64,000 nucleotides of DNA from Blastococcus sp. TF02A-26 (lineage in GTDB: Bacteria > Actinomycetota > Actinomycetes > Mycobacteriales > Geodermatophilaceae), in assembly GCF_003319125.1 (NCBI RefSeq), contig NZ_QOHG01000001.1, positions 310,001 to 374,000 on the forward strand. Reading direction: 5' to 3'. The position numbers and the translations under genes are program-made. Within the stretch, counting starts at the first letter, position 1. Every line of letters starts with the position of its first letter. Below, piece after piece: positions 40,762-49,359 of this stretch. The notes under the pieces are model-generated. The model ran no database searches and had not been told where the DNA came from. It was given only the letters and a program-made list of their open reading frames with translations.

Positions 40762-41813
40762 GCACCGAGGACACCGAGCGGGAGCTGCGCGCCCTGTTCG
40801 CCGCGGACGCCGAGTCGGCGCCGTCCGCGGCCGGTCTGGCCGACGGGGCGCGGCGCCGGGTGCGGGCCCGCCGGGTGCGGGCGGCGGCCGGCGCCGGGCT
40901 GCTGGTGGCCGCCGGCGTCGTCGGCGCCGTCGTCCTCGGGGACGCTCCGGGCGACGCGGAGCCCGGACCGCCCGCCGCGCAGACCCCCGGCACGCACCCG
41001 GCCGCCGGAGGTGCGCTCCCCGTCGGCCCCGACGGGGACTGCGGGCCGTACCTGCCGATGGACCTGGTCACGTGGGACCTGGCCGTCGACGGCACGGTCG
41101 TCGCGATCGGGCCGCAGCCCTCCTGGGGGCCCGAGGAGCCGGAGCCGCGGGTCGAGGTGACCCTGGCGGTGCACGAGTGGTTCGTCGGTGGAGCGGGGGA
41201 GACGGCGACCGTGGAGATGTACCCGCCCACCGCCGCCCTGTCGGAACCGCCACCGGCCTACGGGGTGGGCAGCCGCCTGCTCGTCGCGGCCGTCGAGGAC
41301 CGGGACGGCGGGCTCGTCGCCTCCAGCTGCGGGTTCACCCGCCACTACGACCGCGTGACGGCGGCGGAGTGGACCGCCGCGGCGTCGGCGGGACCCGCGG
41401 ACGGACCGACCGGCGAACTGCCGACCGACTCGGCGGCCTCCTGCGTGGAGGAGTACTCCCCGCAGGCCGTGGCCGACCGGGCCTTCGCGTTCGACGGGAC
41501 CGTCGTGGCCATCGGCCCGCCGGTCGGCAACGGGGGCGGGGCGCCGCTGGACCTCGTCGGCGTGACCTTCCGCGTCGACGAGTGGTACCGCGGGGGCTCC
41601 GGGGAGACGGTCACGGTCGACATGGACCCGCCGGACGGCGGCCTCCGGACCAGCGAGCCGGTCGCCGTCTACGGGATCGGCACCCGGCTGCTCGTCTCCG
41701 GCGAGCCGCGCTGGGGTGGCGCGCCGCTGGACGCGCCCCTCGCGTGGTCCTGCGGGTTCACCCGCTACTCCGACCCGGCGACCGCGGCCGGCTGGGCGGC
41801 GGCCACCGGGTGA
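40758..41813 (+). CDS. Membrane-anchored protein with two tandem extracellular domains, sigma-factor partner
   Basis: 351 residues. A charged cytoplasmic N-terminus (1-38, TERELRALFAADAESAPSAA) resembles the short inner domain of SigE-linked proteins. A single helix at about 40-60 and a Pro-rich linker follow, then two copies of one domain (about 95-210 and 225-345). Both copies contain DGTVVAIGP, a VHEWFVGG or VDEWYRGG segment, ET(A/V)TV, Y-G-(V/I)-G-(S/T)-RLLV and SCGFTR, each with an early Cys and the SCGFTR Cys that could form a disulfide. The pattern is reminiscent of NTR/TIMP-like beta-barrels; that fold is inference. Translational coupling to the sigma factor suggests sensing outside and sigma binding inside. 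Confidence 0.7.
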   Translation: MSTEDTERELRALFAADAESAPSAAGLADGARRRVRARRVRAAAGAGLLVAAGVVGAVVLGDAPGDAEPGPPAAQTPGTHPAAGGALPVGPDGDCGPYLPMDLVTWDLAVDGTVVAIGPQPSWGPEEPEPRVEVTLAVHEWFVGGAGETATVEMYPPTAALSEPPPAYGVGSRLLVAAVEDRDGGLVASSCGFTRHYDRVTAAEWTAAASAGPADGPTGELPTDSAASCVEEYSPQAVADRAFAFDGTVVAIGPPVGNGGGAPLDLVGVTFRVDEWYRGGSGETVTVDMDPPDGGLRTSEPVAVYGIGTRLLVSGEPRWGGAPLDAPLAWSCGFTRYSDPATAAGWAAATG

Positions 41814-41816
41814 CCC

Positions 41817-42359
41817 TCATCCCTTTACGACGTCGTAGCGGACGCAGACGAACTCGCCGTTGACCGCCCACTCGGTGCGGGCCAGCTCCACGTGGCGGGG
41901 CAGCAGCGGGGCGCCGGCGCCGATGGTGACCGGGGCGATGGAGACGACGACCTCGTCGAGCAGGCCGGCGTCGGCGAACTGACCGGCCAGGTCGCCGCCG
42001 CCGACCACCCAGACGTCGCGCTCGCCCGCCGCGGCCACCATCTCGGCGTGCAGGGCGATGAGCTGCTCGCGGGTGTCGGCCGCGGTGATCCGGATGTCCG
42101 CGCCGGGGAACGGCTGGAGGTCCTGGTGGGTCAGCACCCACGCCGGCATCGCGTAGGCCCACGACTCCGGCTCGTGCTCGCGGACCCAGCGGTAGGTGCT
42201 CGACCCCATGACGATGGCGCCGATCCGCTTCTCGAACTCCTGGTGGCTCATCGGGCCGTCCGCGTCGATCTGGCGGGAGAGCAGCCAGGCGAGCGAGTGG
42301 TCCTCGGTCGCGATGAAGCCGTCGAGCGTGGTGGCGGTGTTGTAGACGGTCCGGGTCAC
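41817..42359 (-). CDS. Dihydrofolate reductase/RibD C-terminal family protein
   Basis: 180 residues. TRTVYNTATTLDGFIATEDH opens, IVMGSSTYRWVRE follows, and DVWVVGGGDLAGQFADAGLL is the NADPH-binding motif of the RibD-C/DHFR-like family. These often act on unknown substrates as NADPH reductases, distinct from true FolA. GTG 42359 overlaps the stop of the AraC-DinB gene, so the two are coupled. Three bases separate it from the convergent gene's end. Confidence 0.85.
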   Translation of the reverse strand: MTRTVYNTATTLDGFIATEDHSLAWLLSRQIDADGPMSHQEFEKRIGAIVMGSSTYRWVREHEPESWAYAMPAWVLTHQDLQPFPGADIRITAADTREQLIALHAEMVAAAGERDVWVVGGGDLAGQFADAGLLDEVVVSIAPVTIGAGAPLLPRHVELARTEWAVNGEFVCVRYDVVKG

Positions 42360-43294
42360 TTCTCTCTCCTCGTCAGCCAGTCGATCGGGTCGCCGGTGTC
42401 GATCTCGACGCCGGCGTCGCGGAGCAGGGAGCGCACCAGCAGCCGCCGGTGCGCCGAGAACGTGAGGACGTGCGCGACGACGCTGCCGAGCACGAAGGTC
42501 TCCGGCGGCTCGCACAGCGCGTCGACCAGCCGGTCGCCCCAGGCGCCGCGGCGGGCGATGTCGCGGACGGCGGCCAGCCACCGCGGGGCGACGTCGTCGT
42601 GGCGGGCGAGCAGCGCGGCCGGGTCGTCGGCGCCGCGCACCGGGTGGTCGGCGCCCTCGATCGAGGCCAGCCACACCTCCTTGGACCACACCAGCGTCGA
42701 CAGCACCGCGGCGATGGACTCCTCCGCGCCGTCCCACGGCAGCATCGACCAGCCGGGCAGCCGGACCCGGCGGTAGGCCTCGTCGTCCAGGCCCTTCGCG
42801 GCCTCGAGCAGCGCCCGGGTGTCCTCCACGTCGTGGTGCACCAGCAGCCCGGTCACCTCGTCGGGCGTGCCGCGGGCGGGCTGGTCGGCCACCCACAGCG
42901 ACATGGGCGGGTGGAAGTGGATGCCGTTGGGCGCCGGCAGCCAGTGGCCGTCGCGCGGCGCGGGCCCGGGATCGGTGACGCTGCCGGGGGAGCGGCCGTA
43001 GGCGCGGGTGAACGCCCGGGCGAAGCCCTCGACCGAGTCGTACCCGGCGGCGAAGGCGGTCTCGGTGACGCTGGCGCCGCCGCGCAGCTGCCACGCCGCG
43101 CGCTCCAGCAGCACCCGCCGGCGCAGCGCCACTGGGGGCTCGCCGGCGCCGGCGCTCACCTGCCGGCTGAAGTACCAGGGGCTGGCGTAGGCGTCGCCGG
43201 CCATCTCGGGCAGCGTCCGGTTGTCCTCGTCGAGGACGGCGTCGATGAGCTCGCGGAGGCGGTCGCGCCCCGGGGCGGGGGAGTGCTCGGTCAC
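42356..43294 (-). CDS. AraC-type HTH fused to a DinB-like domain
   Basis: 312 residues. The N-terminal 105 residues are an AraC/XylS DNA-binding domain (ERAAWQLRGGASVTETAFAA, then GYDSVEGFARAFTRAYGRSP). The C-terminal 180 residues resemble DinB/mycothiol-dependent four-helix proteins (VTGLLVHHDVEDTRALLEAA, then WSKEVWLASIEG and LGSVVAHVLTFSAHRRLLV), with histidines spaced for a metal site. Such fusions occur in actinobacteria and probably regulate the coupled downstream gene, here the DHFR-like reductase. GTG 43294; no strong ribosome site. Confidence 0.75.
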   Translation of the reverse strand: MTEHSPAPGRDRLRELIDAVLDEDNRTLPEMAGDAYASPWYFSRQVSAGAGEPPVALRRRVLLERAAWQLRGGASVTETAFAAGYDSVEGFARAFTRAYGRSPGSVTDPGPAPRDGHWLPAPNGIHFHPPMSLWVADQPARGTPDEVTGLLVHHDVEDTRALLEAAKGLDDEAYRRVRLPGWSMLPWDGAEESIAAVLSTLVWSKEVWLASIEGADHPVRGADDPAALLARHDDVAPRWLAAVRDIARRGAWGDRLVDALCEPPETFVLGSVVAHVLTFSAHRRLLVRSLLRDAGVEIDTGDPIDWLTRREK

Positions 43295-43366
43295 GGGGAG
43301 AGTCTGGCGAGGACGGCGACCCCGGCGCCCGACCGTTCTTGCGCTGTGCGGGCGCGGCGGGCGGGA

Positions 43367-44176
43367 TCAGGCCGCCGAGCGCGCGTACCGGGACGGCGTC
43401 GTGCCCAGCAGACGGCGGAAGTGCCGGTTCAGGTGCGCCTGGTCGCAGAACCCGACCGCGGTCGCCACCTCGGCGGGCGGCTCGCCGGCGAGCAGCCGGT
43501 GCCGGGCGGCGTCCACCCGCCGGCCGATGACGTACCGGTGCGGCGGCAGCCCGAAGGTGCGGCTGAACGCCCGGACCAGCGAGTCGGGGTGGACGCCGAG
43601 CAGCCGGGCGGCGTCGGCCAGCGCGATGCCCTCGGCCAGGGTCGCGTCGAGCAGGTCCCGCAGGTCCGCCGCGACCGCCCGCCCGGCCGGTTCCCCCGGT
43701 GCGGCCGGCCGGCCGCGCAGGTGCTCGGCGACCCGGCCCAGCACGAGCGCGAGCCGGCTCTCCGCCTCCAGCTCGTCGCCGGGCGTGGCCAGCGCCCGGT
43801 GCAGCTGGCCCACCCGGGAGGCGAGCAGCGGGTCCGGCAGGGCGGGGGTGTCGACCGCCCGCCCCGTCAGCTCCGGGGGCACGAGGGCGGGCTCGACGTA
43901 GACGACGCGCTTGCGGAACCCCGCGTCGCTGACGGCCCGCCCGGTGTGGGCGACCTGCGGCGGCAGCACCGTGACCTGGCCCGAGAGTGCGCCGTGCTGG
44001 TCGCGGCCCAGGTCGTAGCGGACGGCGCCGGAGTCGACGAGCAGGAGGGTCCACTCGTCGTGGGTGTGGGCGGGATAGGCGTGCGCGACGAAGCGGGCGT
44101 GCAGGACCTCGCTGACGCCCGGGACCGCCGGGCGCCAGGCCCGCACCCGCTCGCCGCCGGTGTCAGGAACGTCCAA
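43367..44176 (-). CDS. AraC-family regulator with cupin sensor
   Basis: 269 residues. A cupin-like N-terminal domain (FVAHAYPAHTHDEWTLLLVD, then VTVLPPQVAHTG) precedes an AraC HTH (LADAARLLGVHPDSLVRAFS, then AVGFCDQAHLNRHFRRLLGT). It is started at TTG 44176, because GGAGGAGGT lies about 7 bases upstream and no ATG/GTG fits. It is divergent from a DUF2000 gene 72 bases away, its probable target. Confidence 0.82.
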   Translation of the reverse strand: MDVPDTGGERVRAWRPAVPGVSEVLHARFVAHAYPAHTHDEWTLLLVDSGAVRYDLGRDQHGALSGQVTVLPPQVAHTGRAVSDAGFRKRVVYVEPALVPPELTGRAVDTPALPDPLLASRVGQLHRALATPGDELEAESRLALVLGRVAEHLRGRPAAPGEPAGRAVAADLRDLLDATLAEGIALADAARLLGVHPDSLVRAFSRTFGLPPHRYVIGRRVDAARHRLLAGEPPAEVATAVGFCDQAHLNRHFRRLLGTTPSRYARSAA

Positions 44177-44248
44177 GACCGCACCTCCTCCGGGTCCCAG
44201 TCTGGTCCCGCGCCGGCAGCGGGCCGGCGGCGGGACGGGAGGGAACCG

Positions 44249-44671
44249 ATGAGCGGGCCGGTGCGCTTCGACACCAAGATCGCGGTGCTGCTGCGGGAGG
44301 ACCTGGCGGGCTGGCAGCGGGTGAACGTGGTGGCCTTCCTCGCCAGTGGCATCGCCGGTGCGGTGCCCGAGCTGCTCGGCGAGCCGTACGCCGACGCCGA
44401 CGGCACCGGCTACCTGCCGATGTTCGGCCAGCCGGTGGTCGTGCTGGAGGCCGGCGCCGAGGCGCTGCGGACCGCGCACGGCCGCGCCGTCGACCGGGCC
44501 CTGCCGGTCAGCGTCTTCACCGAGGAGCTGTTCGCCACCGGGCACGACGCGGCCAACCGCGCGGCGGTCGCCGCGGTGCCCCGCGCGGAGCTGGCACTGG
44601 TCGGGTTCGCGGTGCACGGGCCCCGCAACGCCGTCGACAAGGTGGTCAAGGGCGCGCACCTGCACCCGTGA
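44249..44671 (+). CDS. DUF2000 family protein
   Basis: 140 residues, DUF2000: FDTKIAVLLREDLAGWQRVN, then VVAFLASGIAGAVPEL, FGQPVVVLEAG, and VGFAVHGPRNAVDKVVKGAH. The family has a ferredoxin-like fold and unknown role. GGGAGGG precedes ATG 44249. Genes beside AraC regulators of this kind usually form a regulator/target pair. Confidence 0.82.
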   Translation: MSGPVRFDTKIAVLLREDLAGWQRVNVVAFLASGIAGAVPELLGEPYADADGTGYLPMFGQPVVVLEAGAEALRTAHGRAVDRALPVSVFTEELFATGHDAANRAAVAAVPRAELALVGFAVHGPRNAVDKVVKGAHLHP

Positions 44672-44680
44672 ACCGCCACC

Positions 44681-45460
44681 ATGGGAGCCATGGCAGCTCC
44701 CGCCGAGCACCGCGCGCAGTACCGGGCCGGCCTCGCCGTCCCCACCTCGGGCGCCGCGCCGGGCTTCACGCAGGCCAACCTCGTCGTCCTCCCGCGGGAC
44801 TGGGCCTGGGACATGCTGCTGTTCGCCCAGCGCAACCCGCAGCCGGTGCCGGTGCTCGAGGTGACCGACCCCGGCTCGCCGGGGACGACGCTGGCGCCGG
44901 GCGCCGACCTGCGCACCTACCTGCCGCGCTACCGGGTCTGGCGGGACGGCGAGCTGGTCGACGAGCCGACCGACGTGCTCGACGTCTGGCGCGACGACCT
45001 CGTCGCGTTCCTGGTCGGCTGCAGCTTCAGCTTCGAGACCGCGCTGCTCGACGCCGGCGTGCCGATCCGCAACGTCGAGCAGGGCCGGAACGTGTCGATG
45101 TACCGGACGTCGGTGCCCTGCCGCCCGGCCGGCCGGCTCTCCGGGCCGCTGGTGGTGTCGATGCGCCCGGTGCCGGCGTCCCTGGTGGCCACCGCGGTGG
45201 CGGTCACCGCGCGGATGCCGCAGGTGCACGGCGCTCCGGTGCACGTCGGCGCCCCGGAGGCGCTGGGCATCGCCGACCTGGCCGCGCCCGACCACGGAGA
45301 TGCGGTCGACATGGAGCCCGGCGACGTGCCCGTGTTCTGGGCGTGCGGGGTGACGCCGCAGGCCGCGGTCCTCGCGTCCCGGCCGCCGCTGGCGATCACG
45401 CACGCCCCGGGGCACATGTTCGTCACCGACGTCCCGGACAGCGCCTACCGGCTGCCCTGA
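44681..45460 (+). CDS. DUF1445 putative hydro-lyase, YcsI/D-glutamate-cyclase type
   Basis: 259 residues. [40 protein letters not shown], then [20 protein letters not shown], and [16 protein letters not shown] are DUF1445 signatures. In mammals a DUF1445-containing enzyme is D-glutamate cyclase, giving 5-oxo-D-proline; in Bacillus, ycsI belongs to the same locus as ycsF/kipIA. It therefore complements the pxp operon 5-8 kb away. ATG 44681 or 44690 could be the start; neither has a well-spaced ribosome site. It overlaps the convergent permease gene by 16 bases. Confidence 0.85.
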   Translation: MGAMAAPAEHRAQYRAGLAVPTSGAAPGFTQANLVVLPRDWAWDMLLFAQRNPQPVPVLEVTDPGSPGTTLAPGADLRTYLPRYRVWRDGELVDEPTDVLDVWRDDLVAFLVGCSFSFETALLDAGVPIRNVEQGRNVSMYRTSVPCRPAGRLSGPLVVSMRPVPASLVATAVAVTARMPQVHGAPVHVGAPEALGIADLAAPDHGDAVDMEPGDVPVFWACGVTPQAAVLASRPPLAITHAPGHMFVTDVPDSAYRLP

Positions 45461-46917
45461 CGGGCCCGCACCCTCGAGTGCCGGCGCCCGTAGAACGCGT
45501 AGACGACGAAACCGAGGGCCAGCCAGGCCAGGAAGCGCAGCCAGGTCTCGATGCTGAGGTTGAGCATCAGGTACAGGCAGGCCAGCGCCGACACGACCGG
45601 CAGCACCGGCGACAACGGCACCCGGAACGGCCGGCGCAGGTCCGGGCGGGTGCGCCGCAGCACCGGCACCGCGGCCGAGACCAGCAGGAACGCGAACAGC
45701 GTGCCGATGCTGACCAGGTCGGCCAGCGTGCCCAGCGGCACCAGCGCCGACAGCACCAGCACGAGGACGCCGAACACGAGGGTGATGCGCACCGGGGTGC
45801 CCGTGCGGGGGGAGACACCGGCGACGGCCGGGGGCAGCAGGCCGTCGCGGCCCATCGCGAAGCCGATCCGGCTGGCGGTCAGCAGGTCGACCAGGATCAC
45901 CGAGGTCAGCCCGGCGACGGCGGCCAGCGAGATCAGCGACGACGCCCAGCCGGCGCCGACCTGGTCGAAGGCGTCGGCCAGCGGAGCCCCCTCGTCGAGC
46001 CGGTCGTAGCGGACCATGCCGACCAGCACGAGCGAGACACCGACGTACAGCGTCGTCGACAGCGCGAGGGTGCCCAGCAGGCCCAGCGGCAGGTCGCGCG
46101 CCGGCCGCCGGGTCTCCTCCGACAGGTTCGCGACCGCCTCGAAGCCGGTGTAGGCGAAGAACACGACGGCGGCCGCGGTCAGCACCCCGCCGACGCCGAA
46201 CGCCACCGGCTCCAGCCCGAGCGTCGCCTCCAGCAGCGGCCGGGCCAGCCCGCCCTCGCCCTCGGCCGGCCGCGACGGCGGCACGAACGGCGTCAGGTTG
46301 GCGCCGCGCACGTACCAGGCGCCGGCCACGACGATGAAGACGCAGACCGCCACCTTGACGACGACGAGCCCGGCGGTGACCCGCGCCGACTCCCGGATGC
46401 CCAGGACCGCGACCGCCACCAGCACCACCACGATCAGCGCGGCGCCCACGTTGACCGGCGCGTCCTCGCCGAAGAGCCCGGGCGGCAGGTCCAGCAGGTT
46501 GCCGACGTACCCCGACCACCCCCGAGCGACGACGGCGGCGCCCAGGGCGAACTCGAGGAACAGGTCCCAGCCGATGATCCAGGCGACGACCTCGCCGGCG
46601 GTCGCGTACGCGTAGGAGTAGGCGCTGCCCGCCGTCGGCACCGACGAGGCGAGCTCGGCGTAGCAGAGCGCGGCCAGGGCGGCGACGACGCCGGCGATCA
46701 CGAACGAGATCACCACCGCGGGGCCGGCGTTGTCCTTCGCCTGCACCCCGGTGAGCGTGAAGATCCCGGTGCCGATCACCACGCCGATGCCGAAGCCGAC
46801 GAGGTGGCGGGCGCTCAGCCGGCGCCGCAGCCCTCCGCTGCCACCCGTTCCGTCGGCGTCGCCGGCCTCGGCCCGGATGTCCTCGACCGACTTCGTCCGG
46901 AACAGGTCCACCCGCAC
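45445..46917 (-). CDS. APC-family amino acid permease (cationic amino acid/YfnA type)
   Basis: 490 residues, about 12-14 membrane helices. [20 protein letters not shown] is the helix-1 signature; [20 protein letters not shown] and [20 protein letters not shown], then RDLPLGLLG fit CAT/YfnA-type permeases. It probably imports amino acids in the plasma membrane; specificity is not visible. GTG 46917. Its 3' end overlaps the DUF1445 gene by 16 bases; a pdxY gene starts a separate minus-strand unit upstream. Confidence 0.88.
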   Translation of the reverse strand: MRVDLFRTKSVEDIRAEAGDADGTGGSGGLRRRLSARHLVGFGIGVVIGTGIFTLTGVQAKDNAGPAVVISFVIAGVVAALAALCYAELASSVPTAGSAYSYAYATAGEVVAWIIGWDLFLEFALGAAVVARGWSGYVGNLLDLPPGLFGEDAPVNVGAALIVVVLVAVAVLGIRESARVTAGLVVVKVAVCVFIVVAGAWYVRGANLTPFVPPSRPAEGEGGLARPLLEATLGLEPVAFGVGGVLTAAAVVFFAYTGFEAVANLSEETRRPARDLPLGLLGTLALSTTLYVGVSLVLVGMVRYDRLDEGAPLADAFDQVGAGWASSLISLAAVAGLTSVILVDLLTASRIGFAMGRDGLLPPAVAGVSPRTGTPVRITLVFGVLVLVLSALVPLGTLADLVSIGTLFAFLLVSAAVPVLRRTRPDLRRPFRVPLSPVLPVVSALACLYLMLNLSIETWLRFLAWLALGFVVYAFYGRRHSRVRARQGSR

Positions 46918-46947
46918 ATGCTGCGGGCGCCCGGACCGGACCGCGCG

Positions 46948-47799
46948 CTAGACCTCGGTGACCTCGAACGTGTGGCTGGGGCTCACGAACTCCCCCTGGG
47001 CCGCCACCAGCAGGATCTCCCGCGATCCGGCGGCCTCGGTCGCGGCGAGCAGGCCGTGCACCGACGCGCTGGCACGGGCCACGGCCTCGGCGGCCGAGCG
47101 GGTGTCGAGCCAGTGGGCGAGGAAGAGGGCGGCGATCGCGTCACCGGCGCCGTTGACCGCGACGTCCAGCCGCGGCGTCCGCACCCGCCAGTGCCTCCCG
47201 CCCTCGGACGCGAGGAGGTCCACCGCGTCGTCGGGGGTGTCGTCGGCGACGAGCGAGGTCGTGAGCACGACCTTCGGGCCCATCGCCTGGACGGCGGCGA
47301 CCGCCTCCTTGACCGAGGACAGCGACGTCGTCGTCGTGCCGGACAGAAGGTCGAGCTCGTAGTGGTTGGGGGTGACGACGTCGGCGGCGGGCACGGCCAC
47401 CTCGCGCATGAACTCCGGGATGCCGGGCCGCACGAACACCCCGCGGCCGACGTCACCGATCACCGGGTCGCAGCAGTACACCGCCGCGGGGTTCGCCTCC
47501 CGGACCCGGCCGACGGCGCCGATCACCGCGTGCCCGATGTCGGCCGAGCCGAGGTAGCCGGACAGGACGGCGTCGCACCCGCCCAGCACGCCGCGGTCGG
47601 CGATGCCCTCCACGACCTCGTCGACGGCCTGCCCGTCGAACACCCGGCCGCGCCAGAACCCGTAGCCGGTGTGGTTCGAGAACTGCACCGTGTGCACCGG
47701 CCACACCTCGATGCCCAGCCGCTGCAGCGGGAACACCGCGGAGGAGTTGCCGACGTGGCCGTAGGCGACGTGGGACTGGATCGACAGGACGGCGGTCAT
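46948..47799 (-). CDS. pdxY: Pyridoxal kinase
   Basis: 283 residues. [20 protein letters not shown] at the N-terminus, [30 protein letters not shown] and [17 protein letters not shown] (ATP-site GxGD-like motif) identify PdxY. It phosphorylates pyridoxal in B6 salvage. ATG 47799 is used; the frame extends upstream but conservation begins here. The divergent GNAT gene begins only 19 bases away. The permease gene follows downstream. Confidence 0.92.
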   Translation of the reverse strand: MTAVLSIQSHVAYGHVGNSSAVFPLQRLGIEVWPVHTVQFSNHTGYGFWRGRVFDGQAVDEVVEGIADRGVLGGCDAVLSGYLGSADIGHAVIGAVGRVREANPAAVYCCDPVIGDVGRGVFVRPGIPEFMREVAVPAADVVTPNHYELDLLSGTTTTSLSSVKEAVAAVQAMGPKVVLTTSLVADDTPDDAVDLLASEGGRHWRVRTPRLDVAVNGAGDAIAALFLAHWLDTRSAAEAVARASASVHGLLAATEAAGSREILLVAAQGEFVSPSHTFEVTEV

Positions 47800-47818
47800 G
47801 GCCCCGTACCGTGCCACA

Positions 47819-48337
47819 GTGCTGATCCGCGACGCCGTCCCGGCCGACGCCGCCCGCTGCGCCGAGGTGTACGCGCCGTACGTGACCGGCGGCGCGGTGT
47901 CCTTCGAGCTCGAACCGCCGTCCGCCGCGGACATGGCGGAGCGCATCGCGCGGGCCCAGGTCGCCCACGCGTGGCTGGTGGCCGAGCGGGACGGCCGCGT
48001 CGTCGGCTACGCCTACGGCGGGGAGTGGATGAGCCGCGCCGCCTACCGGTGGTCGTGCGTGGTGAGCGTCTACCTCGAGCCCGGCCTCCGGCGCACCGGC
48101 GCCGGCCGCGCGCTGTACGAGGAGCTGTTCGCGCGGCTCGCCGGCCGCGGCTACCGGATGGCGCTCGCGGGGATCACCCTGCCGAACCCGGCCAGCGACG
48201 GGTTGCACCGGGCGCTGGGCTTCGAGCCGGTGGGCACGTTCCGGCAGGTCGGGTTCAAGGACGGCGGCTGGCACGACGTGGCGTGGTCCCAGCGGCCGCT
48301 CACCGACGACGACGGCCCGCCGGCGCCGCTGCGCTGA
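47819..48337 (+). CDS. GNAT N-acetyltransferase, phosphinothricin-acetyltransferase-like
   Basis: 172 residues. IRDAVPADAARCAEVYAPYV opens as in the Pat/YwnH group; VVSVYLEPGLRRTGAGRALY is the acetyl-CoA pyrophosphate loop (RRTGAG), and LGFEPVGTFRQVGFKDGGWH closes it. These acetylate amino compounds such as methionine sulfoximine or phosphinothricin analogues. GTG 47819 is chosen; ATG 47798 would share bases with the divergent pdxY start. A hairpin follows the stop. Confidence 0.85.
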   Translation: MLIRDAVPADAARCAEVYAPYVTGGAVSFELEPPSAADMAERIARAQVAHAWLVAERDGRVVGYAYGGEWMSRAAYRWSCVVSVYLEPGLRRTGAGRALYEELFARLAGRGYRMALAGITLPNPASDGLHRALGFEPVGTFRQVGFKDGGWHDVAWSQRPLTDDDGPPAPLR

Positions 48338-48364
48338 GGGACGCGACCGGACGGCGCCGTCCCT
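48337..48364. terminator. Hairpin between convergent GNAT and cysteine dioxygenase genes
   Basis: AGGGACG (48337-48343) pairs with CGTCCCT (48358-48364). Alternatively the perfect palindrome GGACGGCGCCGTCC (48349-48362) can fold. It begins on the GNAT stop codon. Confidence 0.45.
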
Positions 48365-48416
48365 CCGTCGGACGACGCCGCCCGGGCGCGGGCTCGGGCC
48401 GGTCAGCCGGCCGTGG

Positions 48417-49007
48417 TCACCAGTCCACGCCGGCGCGCTCGGTGCCGGTGCGCAGCAGGCCGCGGGTGCCGATCCGGTAGGTGTTCATGACGGTCAGCCG
48501 CGGGGTGTAGACGTGCACGCTGATCGCCGGGTGCGCGCCGGTGTTGGTCACCTGGTGCACGTGGTGCGGGCCGAACGGCCGGACCCGGCCGGCGGTGAGC
48601 CGGGCCTCGGCGTCGCGGACCCCGCCGTCCCCGGTGTCGGTCACCGTGAGCTCGGCCAGCGTCCCCTGGACGACGGCGAACGCGCCGGCCGAGCCGCCGT
48701 GGTCGTGCAGTGGCGTGCCCTGGCCGGGCAGCCAGGAGAGCAGCCAGACCTGGGCGGCGGCGAGGTCGTCGTGCAGCGCGGGGTCGAGGGCGGCCGCGGC
48801 AGCGGCCGGCTCCAGGAGGTGGGTCCACCGGCTCTGCGGCCGGTACTCGACGAGGTCGGTCCACGCCGCGGCGTTCGCGGCCAGCGCGGCGGCGAGGGCC
48901 GCGGCGCTGGTGCGCCGGGTGGTGATCTCGTCGGCGCCGCGGGTCGCGGTGATCGTCGCGAGGAGCGCGGCGGCGGGGGCGGGCAGGGTGGCGGTGCTGG
49001 AGGTCAC
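48417..49007 (-). CDS. Cysteine dioxygenase family protein
   Basis: 196 residues, cupin fold. Iron-binding cupin motif 1 reads GTPLHDHGGSAGAFAVVQGT (HxH), and motif 2 is FGPHHVHQVTNTG. YRPQSRWTHLLEP is typical of bacterial CDO-type thiol dioxygenases, which oxidise cysteine (or a related thiol) to the sulfinate. GTG 49007 was chosen; an upstream GTG at 49097 would add a Pro-rich tail. The upstream region holds a -35-like TTGACA overlapped by an inverted repeat. Confidence 0.85.
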   Translation of the reverse strand: MTSSTATLPAPAAALLATITATRGADEITTRRTSAAALAAALAANAAAWTDLVEYRPQSRWTHLLEPAAAAAALDPALHDDLAAAQVWLLSWLPGQGTPLHDHGGSAGAFAVVQGTLAELTVTDTGDGGVRDAEARLTAGRVRPFGPHHVHQVTNTGAHPAISVHVYTPRLTVMNTYRIGTRGLLRTGTERAGVDW

Positions 49008-49359
49008 GGGGAGTCCTGACGACAGGCGCGCCGGCCCGTGCGGGGGCGGACGCGGAGGAGGAGGAGCGGTCTGGAGCGGCGTCAGGGAGCCGGACACAGC
49101 GCGCTGGCGACCCGCAGCAGGTCCACGGCGGACCGGCGGTACAGGGCGGGGGCGGCAGGCACGTCGTCCAGGGAACGCGACCGTGCATTCCCTGTCAAGT
49201 CCATCGGATTGGTAGGGATACGTGTCGCGGGACCGCTGACGCCCGTGCAGCGGTAACGAGAAGTCGTCGCGATCGACACCGCACGGACACGACGTCAGGT
49301 CAGGCTCTGGTCAGGCCCTGCCAGGCCCTGGTCGCAGCCGTCGCCCGGAGGTGCATCGC
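49008..49359. other. Divergent intergenic region, cysteine dioxygenase / glycosyltransferase
   Basis: 352 bases without a supported gene. The minus-strand side contains TTGACA (49193-49198, read on minus) next to an inverted repeat (49169-49194). On the plus side the GGAGGTG at 49347-49353 marks the glycosyltransferase start. Nothing else is recognised. Confidence 0.45.
49169..49194 (-). promoter_or_regulatory. Inverted repeat at the cysteine dioxygenase promoter
   Basis: CAGGGAA (49169-49175) and TTCCCTG (49188-49194) are perfect arms with a 12-base spacer. The repeat begins within the minus-strand TTGACA (-35-like) and extends over the expected -10 region, so a bound protein would block transcription. 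Confidence 0.45.
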
